This document shows, piece by piece, positions 9,396 through 17,764 of a DNA stretch of 64,000 bases. The stretch spans positions 120,975-184,974 of the forward strand of contig JAFQBW010000004.1 of assembly GCA_017399555.1 (NCBI GenBank), given 5' to 3'. The notes under the pieces are model-generated. The model worked only from the letters and a program-made list of their open reading frames with translations, was not told the DNA's origin and did not search any database. How positions within the stretch are numbered: the stretch's first letter is position 1; every line of letters starts with the position of its first letter. The position numbers were made by a program, and so were the translations under genes. The stretch comes from Methanocorpusculum sp. (GTDB taxonomy: Archaea > Halobacteriota > Methanomicrobia > Methanomicrobiales > Methanocorpusculaceae).

Positions 9396-9776
9396 ATGAA
9401 GATGCTCAAGACTATCATCAAACAGTTCACCCACAAACCGGTGACGACGAAGTTCCCTGCAGAGCCGGCAAAGAAGTTCGAGGCAACCAGAGGCCACATC
9501 GTCTTTGACCCGTCAAAGTGCACTTCATGTACTATCTGTATGAAGCGCTGTCCGTCTCAGGCTATCACGGTTGACCGTGCAAACAAAATCTGGACCATCG
9601 ACCGCTTCAAGTGTGTTATCTGCGGCGGATGTATTGAGATGTGCAAGTTCAAGTGCCTCTCGATGGAGAATACGTATTCTGCCGCGGCAACGCCTGCAGA
9701 GCGCGGTATTGACGAGTATGTGATTACGTACGTCAAGCCGGAGAGACCAAAGAAGGAAGAGCCGAAGGCTGAATAA
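9396..9776 (+). CDS. echF: Ech hydrogenase subunit F (2x[4Fe-4S] ferredoxin-like)
   Basis: 126 residues with two 4Fe-4S ferredoxin motifs, CTSCTICMKRCP and CVICGGCIEMCKFKC, in the NuoI-like arrangement, and a charged Lys/Glu-rich C-terminal tail. It docks soluble ferredoxin to the hydrogenase. I chose the ATG at 9396, preceded by the purine-rich ggagcggtga. A GTG at 9387, overlapping the echE stop, is an alternative. This is the last gene of the ech operon; the convergent birA gene follows after 10 nt. Confidence 0.92.
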   Translation: MKMLKTIIKQFTHKPVTTKFPAEPAKKFEATRGHIVFDPSKCTSCTICMKRCPSQAITVDRANKIWTIDRFKCVICGGCIEMCKFKCLSMENTYSAAATPAERGIDEYVITYVKPERPKKEEPKAE

Positions 9777-9792
9777 CTTCCTTTTTCTATTT
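9777..9792. terminator. Shared T-rich stretch between convergent echF and birA
   Basis: The 10 nt gap plus the birA 3' end carries cttcctttttctatttta, a T-tract that can end echF transcripts. No hairpin is evident. Confidence 0.35.
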
Positions 9793-10581
9793 TATCCGAA
9801 GGGTAACTTCTCCGGAGACCAGTGTTTTAGAGATGCCGTTTTCCAAAACGACCAGCCCGCCGTTTTCATCAATCCCTGTTGCCTCTGCATCATGCCGTAC
9901 GCCTGCTTCCAGATAGCGAATCGGTTTTCCGATAACTGCTGAACGCATCCGGTAGTCCTCGATGAACTTCCGGGATGCAAGGTCTTTTGTTTCTTCGAGA
10001 AGATTTTTCAGAATCTCTGCAGTCAGCACATTGCGGGAGACGGGAGGTTTTGAAAACAGCACACCTGCAGTGTCCTGCAGTTCTTTTGGAAACTCCTGTG
10101 CGGAAAAGTTGATGCCGATTCCAAGAATAACGGCATCTATTGTCTCTCCTGCAGACACTGCCTCGCAGGAGATGCCGCAGACTTTTTTTCCGTCAACAAG
10201 GATATCATTCACCCACTTAATCTGCGGCCGCACAGAAGAGACTGCCTCAACTGCTTTGCAGACCGCAACCGATGCGGCAGTGGTGATAAGGACTGCATCG
10301 GAAAATGCGAGATTCAGCCGGAGAATCATACTCATGTAGATGCCGCCCGAGGGAGCAAAGAAACTTCGCCCCAGCCGTCCTCTTCCGGCGGTCTGCGCGT
10401 CTGCAAGTATTGTTGTTCCATGCGGGGCTGTCTTTACAATTTTTGCGGCATCCAGATTGGTCGATTCCGTAACTTCAAGGACAATGAGGTCTCCGGAAAA
10501 ATCTGCAGGAAGGAGGGATTTTATCGCATCCGCTGATAATATGTCGGTATTTTTCTTTTCGGATGCGGGGGCGTTTTTCAT
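9787..10581 (-). CDS. birA: Biotin--protein ligase (BirA catalytic domain, no DNA-binding domain)
   Basis: 264 residues. It adenylates biotin and attaches it to a lysine of carrier proteins, in methanogens chiefly pyruvate carboxylase. The biotin/AMP motif GRGRLGR occurs near residue 66, and KWVNDILVDGKKVCGI and GIGINF follow in the usual order. The N terminus lacks a winged-helix repressor domain, with only about 25 unremarkable residues before the catalytic fold, so it is probably not the bifunctional repressor. A biotin importer (bioY with ECF genes) is present at 38.0-40.2 kb. It is divergent from the por operon. Confidence 0.93.
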   Translation of the reverse strand: MKNAPASEKKNTDILSADAIKSLLPADFSGDLIVLEVTESTNLDAAKIVKTAPHGTTILADAQTAGRGRLGRSFFAPSGGIYMSMILRLNLAFSDAVLITTAASVAVCKAVEAVSSVRPQIKWVNDILVDGKKVCGISCEAVSAGETIDAVILGIGINFSAQEFPKELQDTAGVLFSKPPVSRNVLTAEILKNLLEETKDLASRKFIEDYRMRSAVIGKPIRYLEAGVRHDAEATGIDENGGLVVLENGISKTLVSGEVTLRIK

Positions 10582-10653
10582 GAACGTATATCAGAGTACG
10601 CTATCTTCGGCAATAAGGATTCGCCCTTGCCTGCCAGATCAAAGAGTAAGCCT

Positions 10654-10664
10654 CATTATAAATC
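10654..10664 (+). promoter_or_regulatory. Candidate TATA box of the por operon
   Basis: The sequence cattataaatc lies about 25-32 nt before the porB ATG at 10687. This spacing would give a very short or absent 5' leader. The assignment rests on position and AT content only. Confidence 0.45.
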
Positions 10665-10686
10665 GTGACAAATAAATACTGATTTC

Positions 10687-11577
10687 ATGACGGAAATACC
10701 GAAAGAAGAGATGCTCTTAAAGTGTCCCTCAACCTGTGCAGGCTGCGGTTCACTCTTAGCTCTCCGCTATATCTTAAAGGCAGCAGGAAAAGATACTGTC
10801 TTAGTCATTCCTGCATGCTGTAACAGTGTCATTCAGGGTGTGTACCCATACATGCTCCACACTGTGCCTGTATATAACATCGCCTTTGCTGCAGCTGCCG
10901 CCTGTGCATCCGGTATGAGCGAAGCACTTCGTGCGAAAGGACAGAAGACCAACGTTATCGTCTACGCCGGAGACGGAGGAACTGCAGATATCGGAATTCA
11001 GGCCCTCTCCGGAGCGCTTGAGCGTGGAGAAGACTTCCTCTACATCTGCTACGACAACGAAGCATACGGAAACACCGGAATGCAGCGCTCGGGAGCAACC
11101 CCGCTTGGTGCAATCACCACCACCACTCCAAATGGAAAGCGTGTTGTCAAGAAGGATCTCGACAGAATTATCGAGGCACACAACCTGCCGTATCAGGCAA
11201 CTGCCTGCGCATCCTACCCGGCAGACATCTACAACAAGGTTAAGAAGGCATTATCTATTCCGGGACCGAAGTTCATCCACATCTTAGCACCATGCCCGCC
11301 GGGATGGAGAACTCCGTCTGAGAAGACCGTCGAGATTGGAAAGATGGCTGTCAAGAGCGGAATCTGGGTGCTCTGGGAGAAGGAATACGATAAACTCACC
11401 ATCAGCGCACCATCCAGAGCTGCTATGAAGAAGCCGATGCCGGTAATCGACTACCTGAAAGCTCAGGGAAGATTCAAGAAGGTTGACGAAGAGACCGCAG
11501 CCCAGATTCAGGCAAACGTTGACAAGAACCTCAAAAAGATTGCCGCTGAAGTCAGAATTCAGGAGGAAACCGCATGA
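10687..11577 (+). CDS. porB: Pyruvate:ferredoxin oxidoreductase beta subunit
   Basis: 296 residues. The beta subunit binds thiamine diphosphate and a 4Fe-4S cluster. The N-terminal CPSTCAGCGS motif near residue 14 gives cluster cysteines, the ThDP/Mg segment is GDGGTADIG, followed by YDNEAYGNTGMQRSGATP, and CPPGW lies near residue 202. These features favour the pyruvate enzyme over the 2-oxoglutarate or isovalerate types. In methanogens it makes pyruvate reductively from acetyl-CoA, CO2 and reduced ferredoxin. It heads the porBACD operon, with a 4 bp overlap to porA. Confidence 0.92.
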   Translation: MTEIPKEEMLLKCPSTCAGCGSLLALRYILKAAGKDTVLVIPACCNSVIQGVYPYMLHTVPVYNIAFAAAAACASGMSEALRAKGQKTNVIVYAGDGGTADIGIQALSGALERGEDFLYICYDNEAYGNTGMQRSGATPLGAITTTTPNGKRVVKKDLDRIIEAHNLPYQATACASYPADIYNKVKKALSIPGPKFIHILAPCPPGWRTPSEKTVEIGKMAVKSGIWVLWEKEYDKLTISAPSRAAMKKPMPVIDYLKAQGRFKKVDEETAAQIQANVDKNLKKIAAEVRIQEETA

Positions 11578-12701
11578 GTGATAAACTTGTAATGTCCACC
11601 GGAAACAAAGCAGTCGCAGCCGCAGTCAAGATGGCTCAACCGACCGTTGTTGCCGCATACCCGATTACCCCGCAGACGGAAGTTATCGAAGCAATCGCAG
11701 ACTACGTCGAAAGCGGCGAGATGACTGCCCGCTACATTCCGGTTGAGTCCGAGCACTCCGCAATGACTGCCTGTATCGGTGCTGCAATCACTGGTGTCCG
11801 CGTCTTTACCGCAACCAGTTCCCATGGTCTGTTATACATGCACGAGATGCTCCACTGGGCAGCAGGTGCAAGACTTCCAATCGTTATGGGCCAGGTTAAC
11901 AGAACCATCGCTCCGGGATGGAACATCTGGGCAGAACACTCAGACTCCCTTTCCCAGAGAGATACCGGATGGCTGCAGATTTACGTCTCGACTGTTCAGG
12001 AAGCATACGATGCAACCTTAATGGCATTCCGCATCGCAGAAGACAACAGAGTCCTTCTACCCGTCATGATCAATATGGATGGATTCTTACTGTCCCACAT
12101 CATGCAGCCGTTCGAGATGACCGAACCGGGAGATTTCATCCCGCCAATCCACCTGCCGCATGCAATTGATGTCAACGACCCGCACGGATACGGAGCTATG
12201 AGTCCGGCAAACGTCCACTATCAGTTCAGATTTGATATGGAAAAGTCCATGCGTGCCGCACGCGAAGTCATCGCAGAAACTGAAGCAGAGTTTGCAAAGC
12301 GTTTCGGCAGAAGCTATGCACCAGTTGAGGAGTACCGCTGTGAGGATGCAGATGTTGTCATCGTCGCGATGGGAACCATGGGTAAGGAAGCAGAAGTCGC
12401 AGCCGACCTCTTACGCGAAGAGGGAGTTAAGGCAGGCGTTATGCGCATCCGCTGGCTTAGACCGTTCCCGGAGTTAAACATCGCCGGAAAAGAGCTGGTC
12501 GTCATTGACCGCGACTACTCCTTTGGATTCGGCGGCGTTATCGCCGGTGAAATCCAGGCACGCTATCCGGAAGCAAAGATTGCCCGCGTAATTGCAGGTC
12601 TCGGCGGTCAGGAAGTCACCTTCGAGGATATGGCTGAGTTTGTCCGCTCGAGAAAGATTGGAACCGAGTTCTGGTTCGGTATTCCGGAGGAGGAGCAGTA
12701 A
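11574..12701 (+). CDS. porA: Pyruvate:ferredoxin oxidoreductase alpha subunit
   Basis: 375 residues. The N-terminal AYPITPQTEVIE segment and the EHSAMTACIGAA stretch (pyrimidine-binding glutamate region of the ThDP site) are diagnostic. TSSHGLLYMHEMLHWAAGARLP follows as in PorA. The C-terminal third is the transketolase C-like domain. It overlaps porB by 4 bp and shares one base with porC. Confidence 0.94.
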   Translation: MSDKLVMSTGNKAVAAAVKMAQPTVVAAYPITPQTEVIEAIADYVESGEMTARYIPVESEHSAMTACIGAAITGVRVFTATSSHGLLYMHEMLHWAAGARLPIVMGQVNRTIAPGWNIWAEHSDSLSQRDTGWLQIYVSTVQEAYDATLMAFRIAEDNRVLLPVMINMDGFLLSHIMQPFEMTEPGDFIPPIHLPHAIDVNDPHGYGAMSPANVHYQFRFDMEKSMRAAREVIAETEAEFAKRFGRSYAPVEEYRCEDADVVIVAMGTMGKEAEVAADLLREEGVKAGVMRIRWLRPFPELNIAGKELVVIDRDYSFGFGGVIAGEIQARYPEAKIARVIAGLGGQEVTFEDMAEFVRSRKIGTEFWFGIPEEEQ

Positions 12702-13231
12702 TGTACGAGATTCGCATTCACTCAAGAGGCGGTCAGGGAGGAGTTACTGCTGCCCGCATGATGGCATCCGCTGCTGTCAAGGACGGAAAGTTCGCAACCG
12801 CCTGCCCGTTCTACGGAGCAGAGAGACGTGGAGCACCAATCGTTTCCTTTGTCAGAATCGATGATGCACCGGTCAGAATCTACTCTCAGATTCAGAAGCC
12901 GGATATGATTATTGTCCTCGACCCGACAGTCATGGAGACGGTTGATGTGCTGCATGGCTTAAAGGAAGGAGGTTCTATCTTCATCAACACTCACGAAGAC
13001 ATCGAGTTCCCGCCGCAGTACAAAGTGTACAAGGCAGACTTAACCGGAATCGCTCTTTCCAAGAACCTTGTTGTCGCAGGAAGCCCAATCTTAAACACCC
13101 CGGTTATCGGCGCACTTGCAAAGCTTGGTCTCTTCACTCACGAGTCCGGAAAGAAGGCAATCGAAGAAACCTTTGCCGATGTCAGAAACATTGAGGTTGC
13201 AGAGAAAGCATTCGAGGAGGTCACCGCATGA
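12701..13231 (+). CDS. porC: Pyruvate:ferredoxin oxidoreductase gamma subunit
   Basis: 176 residues. The gamma domain starts with IHSRGGQGGVTAARMMA, the canonical glycine-rich signature, and contains CPFYGAERRGAPIVSFVRID. It completes the heterotetramer and probably helps bind CoA and stabilise the ThDP domains. The stop overlaps the porD ATG by 4 bp. Confidence 0.95.
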   Translation: MYEIRIHSRGGQGGVTAARMMASAAVKDGKFATACPFYGAERRGAPIVSFVRIDDAPVRIYSQIQKPDMIIVLDPTVMETVDVLHGLKEGGSIFINTHEDIEFPPQYKVYKADLTGIALSKNLVVAGSPILNTPVIGALAKLGLFTHESGKKAIEETFADVRNIEVAEKAFEEVTA

Positions 13232-13476
13232 TGCCGAAGATTACTATCAGCACGCCCAAAGAGGCAGCCATGGGCTTAACCGGTTCATGGAGAACCTTCC
13301 GCCCGGTTGTAAACCGCGAGGCATGCAACCGCTGCGGAATCTGTGCAATGTACTGCCCGGATGCAGTCATTGACCAGGATACTATGGAGATTGATTTAGT
13401 GTACTGCAAGGGATGCGGTATCTGCTCCAACGAGTGTCCGAAAAAGTGTATCGAGATGGTCAGAGAAGAGCACTAA
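13228..13476 (+). CDS. porD: Pyruvate:ferredoxin oxidoreductase delta subunit (ferredoxin)
   Basis: 82 residues with two 4Fe-4S motifs, CNRCGICAMYCP and CKGCGICSNECPKKC. It transfers electrons between the catalytic subunits and free ferredoxin. The N-terminal segment GLTGSWRTFRPVVN is typical of PorD. The order beta-alpha-gamma-delta differs from the gamma-delta-alpha-beta order common in methanogens. It is the last gene of the operon, and a palindromic repeat starts 40 nt downstream. Confidence 0.93.
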   Translation: MMPKITISTPKEAAMGLTGSWRTFRPVVNREACNRCGICAMYCPDAVIDQDTMEIDLVYCKGCGICSNECPKKCIEMVREEH

Positions 13477-13515
13477 GGCTCTCTCCCACATCTTTTATCT
13501 CGTAAACAATTCATG

Positions 13516-13757
13516 AAGCAATGCGATAGCATTGCTTAACAAGCGATGGTGCGATGAGCACCGAAGTGACTACACCTTTTTTGTTGTAAACTCCTGATTT
13601 GCGTTGATTCGCGTGTTCTTTTTTGGCAGTTTGATTTGAACAATACAAACACGCGAATCAACGCGAATAAATGTCAAAAACTTGGATAAATGTTTGGTCG
13701 TTCCGGTGCTCATCGCACCTTCGCTTGATACGCAACACTATCGCGTTTCTTTTACTA
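13516..13757. repeat. Nested palindromic intergenic element, copy 1
   Basis: This fills the 303-bp gap between porD and the MFS gene. The outer left hairpin (13516-13537) is GCAATGC-GATA-GCATTGC. The arm continues with aagcgatggtgcgatgagca, whose complement recurs at about 13708-13735 with few mismatches. The centre holds a perfect 17-bp inverted repeat (13601-13617 and 13648-13664) of the GCGTTGATTCGCGTGTT type. The right-hand hairpin (about 13740-13757) is degenerate. The architecture matches copies at 27.5 and 56.6 kb. No ORF is evident. Confidence 0.8.
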
Positions 13758-13779
13758 GATGATAGTCACCTTCAAAAAA

Positions 13780-15360
13780 TTATGCGGACTTGCCGTTTCC
13801 GGCAGTCCATGAGAGAATAATCGCCACAACCAGCACAATAATCGAGGCAATTACAACGCCGTCTAACATCTGCAGGAACGCAGATGAGTATCCTGCGGCG
13901 TCTCCGGAGAGGAAGACATTCTTTAAGATATTCACGATTCCAATTGAGATAGCCATTCCAAGCATACGGGTTGTGGAAAGCGTACCTGATGCCATACCAT
14001 ACTCAGCGGCAGTTACCGAGTTCATAATTGCCGTGCTGTTCGGGGTGACAAAAATGGCGATTCCCAGACCAAACAGTGCCTGAACCGCAATCATACTCCA
14101 GACAGCCACATTTTCTCCGCAGGTCAGAAGCACAATCATACCGAGCGTGATAATCACCAGACCGGTAGTCGTTGCAATCTTCGGCGGAGCATTCTTCATC
14201 ACGCGGTCAACGATTGTCAGAATCAGTGAACCGACACCGAATGCCGCAATACTTGCAAAGATTACTGCCGCGGCAAGCCACAGCGGGTCAGTGGATGCAG
14301 AACCAACGATGAAGCATCCTGCCGCTCCGACAACTGTCAGCACTGCTCCCACTGCCATCAGCGGTTTTGGCAGAAGGTGGTCATAGAACTTTCCGGCAAC
14401 AATCGTAAACAGAACCAGAATCAGACCCTGCGTCGTTACAATAATTGCTCTTGGCAGAGCGTCGGTGATTCCCCAGACGTTGGTCATGTAGAGGGAGACC
14501 AGAGAGCCCATCGAATAAATTGCTACATAGTAGAGCAGGTTTGCCCCGTTGTTGAAGGTAAATGCCCGGTTGTGCAGAATTAAGTGGACCGGAATTAACG
14601 GATTCTTGTTCTTCGTCTCGTAGAAGAGGAAAACGCCGAGAAGGACAATTCCTGCAATCAGAATGAACAGCGCGTCGGTGTTCGGCTGCTTGGAGAATCC
14701 GTAGAGGGCAAGCGCCATTCCGACGATGAAAAGCAGTGCACCAATCCAGTCATACTTTCCTTTGTCGGTTGGCTCATCCTTCGGGATGAATGGAAGGGCT
14801 AAGATAAACGAAACAAGGGCAATCGGGCAGAGAATAATATACACTGCCTGCCATCCGACAACATCAGTGAGCGCTCCTGCAAGCAGCGGACCTGCAAGCT
14901 GTCCCATGAAAACGCCGGTCATGGCCACACCGATAGCTGTGCCGCGAAGCTCGACTTTTACCGCCGATGCAACTAACGCAACGGCTGTTCCAAACATCAG
15001 CGCATTTCCGATTCCCTCAATGGCCCGCATAATTAAGACCATCTCACCTGTCGTTGAAAAACCGATACCAAGAGAACCGAATCCAAGCAGAAGAACACCG
15101 ATACAGAAGAACAGCCTCTTACTGAACTTATCCGCTAAGCGTGCTGCCGGAATCAGGAAAATTGTTGAGGTCAGAAGATAGACGGTAAGCACCCATCCGT
15201 AGAGCGACCAGTAGTCAGGACCAAGTGATAACCCCAGACCGCTGAGCATGTTTGGAAGGGCGATGTTTGTCGCCTCACCGATAAACGGCGGAAGGAAACA
15301 GGCGATAGCCACGGTGATTGCAATAATATACTGCCGCGGCGATAAACGCAGTTCACTCAT
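13780..15360 (-). CDS. MFS multidrug/solute efflux transporter (DHA2, 14-helix type)
   Basis: A 526-residue membrane protein with about 14 hydrophobic segments. The loop between helices 2 and 3 reads ARLADKFSKRLFF, the MFS motif A variant (usually GxLaDrxGrkxxl). Helix 5 carries the proline/glycine antiporter motif (GVFMGQLAGPLLAGAL). These features place it with EmrB/QacA-type drug:proton antiporters; the substrate cannot be read from sequence. It is transcribed alone on the reverse strand, and its stop lies 22 nt from palindromic element copy 1. Confidence 0.9.
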   Translation of the reverse strand: MSELRLSPRQYIIAITVAIACFLPPFIGEATNIALPNMLSGLGLSLGPDYWSLYGWVLTVYLLTSTIFLIPAARLADKFSKRLFFCIGVLLLGFGSLGIGFSTTGEMVLIMRAIEGIGNALMFGTAVALVASAVKVELRGTAIGVAMTGVFMGQLAGPLLAGALTDVVGWQAVYIILCPIALVSFILALPFIPKDEPTDKGKYDWIGALLFIVGMALALYGFSKQPNTDALFILIAGIVLLGVFLFYETKNKNPLIPVHLILHNRAFTFNNGANLLYYVAIYSMGSLVSLYMTNVWGITDALPRAIIVTTQGLILVLFTIVAGKFYDHLLPKPLMAVGAVLTVVGAAGCFIVGSASTDPLWLAAAVIFASIAAFGVGSLILTIVDRVMKNAPPKIATTTGLVIITLGMIVLLTCGENVAVWSMIAVQALFGLGIAIFVTPNSTAIMNSVTAAEYGMASGTLSTTRMLGMAISIGIVNILKNVFLSGDAAGYSSAFLQMLDGVVIASIIVLVVAIILSWTAGNGKSA

Positions 15361-15433
15361 ACTATGATAGTAGTCTGCAGAGGTATATATGTCTCACGTT
15401 TGGTGTTGAGACCTAAAAATGAGTGGTGGTGAT

Positions 15434-16540
15434 TTACCCAATGATATATTTGTAGAGGGGGAATTTGCGGACAATATATACAAACACCATACTAAGTACC
15501 AGAACCACTGCAAATACAAGTGGATAATAAATCACCGTTTCAGTGGTGATTCCAAATATTTTGATAACATAAGTGAATCCTGTCTGGAAGAATGGGTGAA
15601 TCAGATAGATTCCAAATGAATAGAGACTGATTATCGACAACCATTTGAAGTTGTGTTTTGCATTCACCATCTTATTACTCAGGTAGAATAAGAACGCGAA
15701 AGTGAACAGATAAAAGAATGGTTGAAGCAGAGATTCATAGAATACAAATGAACCTCCTGGGATTGCATTGTATGAACCATAGATGGAAATTCCTGTTAAC
15801 CAGAGAGAGCTTCCAATTATTGTACAGATAAGTGTTGGAATTGCAAATACCCAGATTGATTTTTTCAGAATCCATTCTTTGATTACTGGATAGTGACTGC
15901 AAATGTAGATTCCAAGTGCGAAGTAGAAGAATCTGCACAGGAAAATTTTGTTAGTTATTGACAAGTCATATCCAAGAAGATGAAGCTGGAAGTTTGCTCC
16001 AAAAACCTGCCAACCAAGCTGAAGGATTAAGGAAATAATCAGGAATAAAAATCCTAACTTCCTGTCTGCAAAGAAATTGTATATCTTTACGATAAGAGGG
16101 TAGAGCAGGTAGAGTTCTATGATTATCAGGAAGAACCAGAGGTGGTAATATCCTCCTGCCGCAAAGTAGGCATAGAGAATTTGTAAGATTGATGGGAAGG
16201 TAATCACACCTGACTTAATCGTTGCAATTCCTGCATTGAATGCCAGATAAAATGTGGTGAATACAAGATACGGCGGAATAATTCTCCAGAAACGTTTCTG
16301 GTAAAATTCTTTGAGAGAGTAATTTTTGTTATATTTTAGATAAAGCAGGAATCCTGATATGAAAATGAACAAAGGTACGGCGAAGTGTGTGAAGATATCA
16401 ATTCCAACATTGATGACCATGAGTGCATTAATCTGGGGAATTGATGTAAATCCGGCAGATACATGAATCGCGAGTACTGCCAGAATCGCAAATGCCCGGA
16501 GAACATCCATCTCTGGGACATGTTTTTGCTGTTCTTTCAT
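15434..16540 (-). CDS. Acyltransferase 3 family membrane protein
   Basis: A 368-residue polytopic protein. The N terminus DVLRAFAILAVLAIHVSAGF holds the conserved Arg and His of the acyltransferase-3 family, which O-acetylates or otherwise acylates sugars, lipids or peptides outside the membrane. It has about ten hydrophobic helices. The gene is visibly AT-rich, with many aat, ata, ttt and aaa codons, unlike the GC-richer genes around it, which suggests recent transfer. It is divergent from the RHH gene at 16629. The acceptor is unknown. Confidence 0.85.
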   Translation of the reverse strand: MKEQQKHVPEMDVLRAFAILAVLAIHVSAGFTSIPQINALMVINVGIDIFTHFAVPLFIFISGFLLYLKYNKNYSLKEFYQKRFWRIIPPYLVFTTFYLAFNAGIATIKSGVITFPSILQILYAYFAAGGYYHLWFFLIIIELYLLYPLIVKIYNFFADRKLGFLFLIISLILQLGWQVFGANFQLHLLGYDLSITNKIFLCRFFYFALGIYICSHYPVIKEWILKKSIWVFAIPTLICTIIGSSLWLTGISIYGSYNAIPGGSFVFYESLLQPFFYLFTFAFLFYLSNKMVNAKHNFKWLSIISLYSFGIYLIHPFFQTGFTYVIKIFGITTETVIYYPLVFAVVLVLSMVFVYIVRKFPLYKYIIG

Positions 16541-16592
16541 GCAATAATATAAGACATTGTCTTACAATTAATCTTTCGTGGGCTTACTTAAG

Positions 16593-16623
16593 GTAATACA
16601 TATGTATTGAAAAAATGTATTAC
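16593..16623. promoter_or_regulatory. Candidate operator of the RHH regulator
   Basis: Eight-base arms GTAATACA (16593-16600) and TGTATTAC (16616-16623) form a perfect inverted repeat. The 14-bp palindrome AATACATATGTATT (16595-16608) overlaps the first arm, giving three half-sites of one motif in 31 bp. It lies 5 nt before the RHH gene start, inside the divergent promoter region, as expected for autoregulation. Confidence 0.5.
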
Positions 16624-16628
16624 AAGAA

Positions 16629-16943
16629 ATGGCAAGGTCAAAAAGAAACCCATCAACATCAGTGACATTCAGAATGCCAGATGAGTGTCTGCAAAGTATT
16701 GATGAGCTTGCCGCGAAAAATTCGCATGACAGAACTTCTGAAATAATCGGGGCATGTAAGCACTGGGTTGAGATTGATGGTGCAGTTGGTGTTGATGTTT
16801 CTACAAAGGAACGTATTTCAGAAATTCAGGAACATATCGCATCTCTCGAAGAAAGCATTCGGAAGATAGAATCTGCTGTTCGTCAGATTGAAGAGAATAA
16901 TACTATCCTTCTGAGAATTATTGAGACAATGGCAAAGAAATAG
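16629..16943 (+). CDS. Small ribbon-helix-helix-like protein with C-terminal coiled coil
   Basis: 104 residues. Residues 10-50 (STSVTFRMPDECLQSIDELA, then DRTSEIIGACKHWVE) match the strand-helix-helix layout of CopG/Arc-type DNA-binding proteins. From about residue 60 to the end there is a heptad-rich helix (ISEIQEHIASLEESIRKIE), probably a coiled coil. No toxin partner is visible. It diverges from the acyltransferase and may regulate it and itself through the palindromes just upstream. Base composition is also AT-rich. Confidence 0.7.
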   Translation: MARSKRNPSTSVTFRMPDECLQSIDELAAKNSHDRTSEIIGACKHWVEIDGAVGVDVSTKERISEIQEHIASLEESIRKIESAVRQIEENNTILLRIIETMAKK

Positions 16944-16982
16944 TTTCAAAAATTCTTTTGTCTTGTTGTGCTGTCCTTTTTA

Positions 16983-17055
16983 GCAACGCCAAAGCGGCTG
17001 CGAAGCAGGTTTTGCCGTAGGCAAAACAGCGACGCGTTGCGCAGGCGTAGCCTGC
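16983..17055. repeat. Compact palindrome with GTA-loop hairpins
   Basis: This lies in the 201-bp gap between the RHH gene and the flavoprotein. The outer arms GCAACGC (16983-16989) and GCGTTGC (17034-17040) enclose the hairpin GTTTTGCC-GTA-GGCAAAAC (17009-17027). A second hairpin, GCAGGC-GTA-GCCTGC (17041-17055), follows directly. Both small hairpins share a GTA loop. The sequence differs from the GATA-loop elements elsewhere in the window. Confidence 0.75.
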
Positions 17056-17144
17056 ATCTGTGTTATCTGCGGTAATTATCAATTATGCCTAAAGCCATGA
17101 TAATCCGTCCAAAAAATATTCTCTGAGATAGAAATCTCAGAAAT

Positions 17145-17708
17145 TTATTCGGTTAATTTTTTACCGAATGCCTTTGCCTCAGCAATTGCCTCCGGGTTTC
17201 CGGCAACTGCCTTTCTGTCGTGCATCATGTTCTTCCAGAGGAAGCCGCAGTCAGTCCAGCCGAACATGCCGCCGAAGATTCCAGCGAGGGTTGCATGGTT
17301 TGCCTCGACAACATCAAGGCCGCCGCCGCCAAGCGTGATAACGGTTGCAAACTTCTTGTCCTTTGGAAGACGCGGGGAGAAGTCCGGGTTTGCCATTGCG
17401 TACATACGGTCAATGAATCCAAGGAATGGTGCGTTCGGGCGCCCGAAGTAAATCGGCATGCCGAAAATAACAGCATCTGCCGCCTCGAGTTTTGCGTAGA
17501 TGTCTGCCATGGCATCCTTCTGCATACAGGTGGTGTTTCCCTCCTTCTTGCAGAATCCGCAGTCAAGGCACGGCTTGATTTCCACATCAGTTAAGCGGAT
17601 GAGTTCAGTTTCTGCACCGTTCTCTGCAGCGCCTGCTAAAATATTCTCGACTAAGGTGTGACCGTTTCCGCCTTTTCTTGGAGATGAAACAAGACCTAAT
17701 ACTTTCAT
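17145..17708 (-). CDS. Iron-sulfur flavoprotein / NADPH-dependent FMN reductase family
   Basis: 187 residues with a flavodoxin-like fold. The N-terminal SSPRKGGNGHTLVENIL binds the FMN phosphate. CLDCGFCKKEGNTTC near residue 49 supplies cysteines in the compact arrangement seen in archaeal iron-sulfur flavoproteins, which bind one 4Fe-4S cluster next to FMN. Such proteins move electrons between ferredoxin and oxidants such as O2 or peroxide. It is transcribed alone in reverse; the GTA-loop palindrome lies beyond its stop. Confidence 0.85.
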   Translation of the reverse strand: MKVLGLVSSPRKGGNGHTLVENILAGAAENGAETELIRLTDVEIKPCLDCGFCKKEGNTTCMQKDAMADIYAKLEAADAVIFGMPIYFGRPNAPFLGFIDRMYAMANPDFSPRLPKDKKFATVITLGGGGLDVVEANHATLAGIFGGMFGWTDCGFLWKNMMHDRKAVAGNPEAIAEAKAFGKKLTE

Positions 17709-17764
17709 ACATCTTTATTGTACAGCATTCTTAATAAACAAGTTCCTCAAAACATAACAACTGC

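Noticed and set aside
13516..13757. Possible CRISPR array suggested by repeated short sequences
   Set aside because: The repeats are mirror images within one palindrome, not direct repeats of constant length with unique spacers. The same holds for the other two copies.
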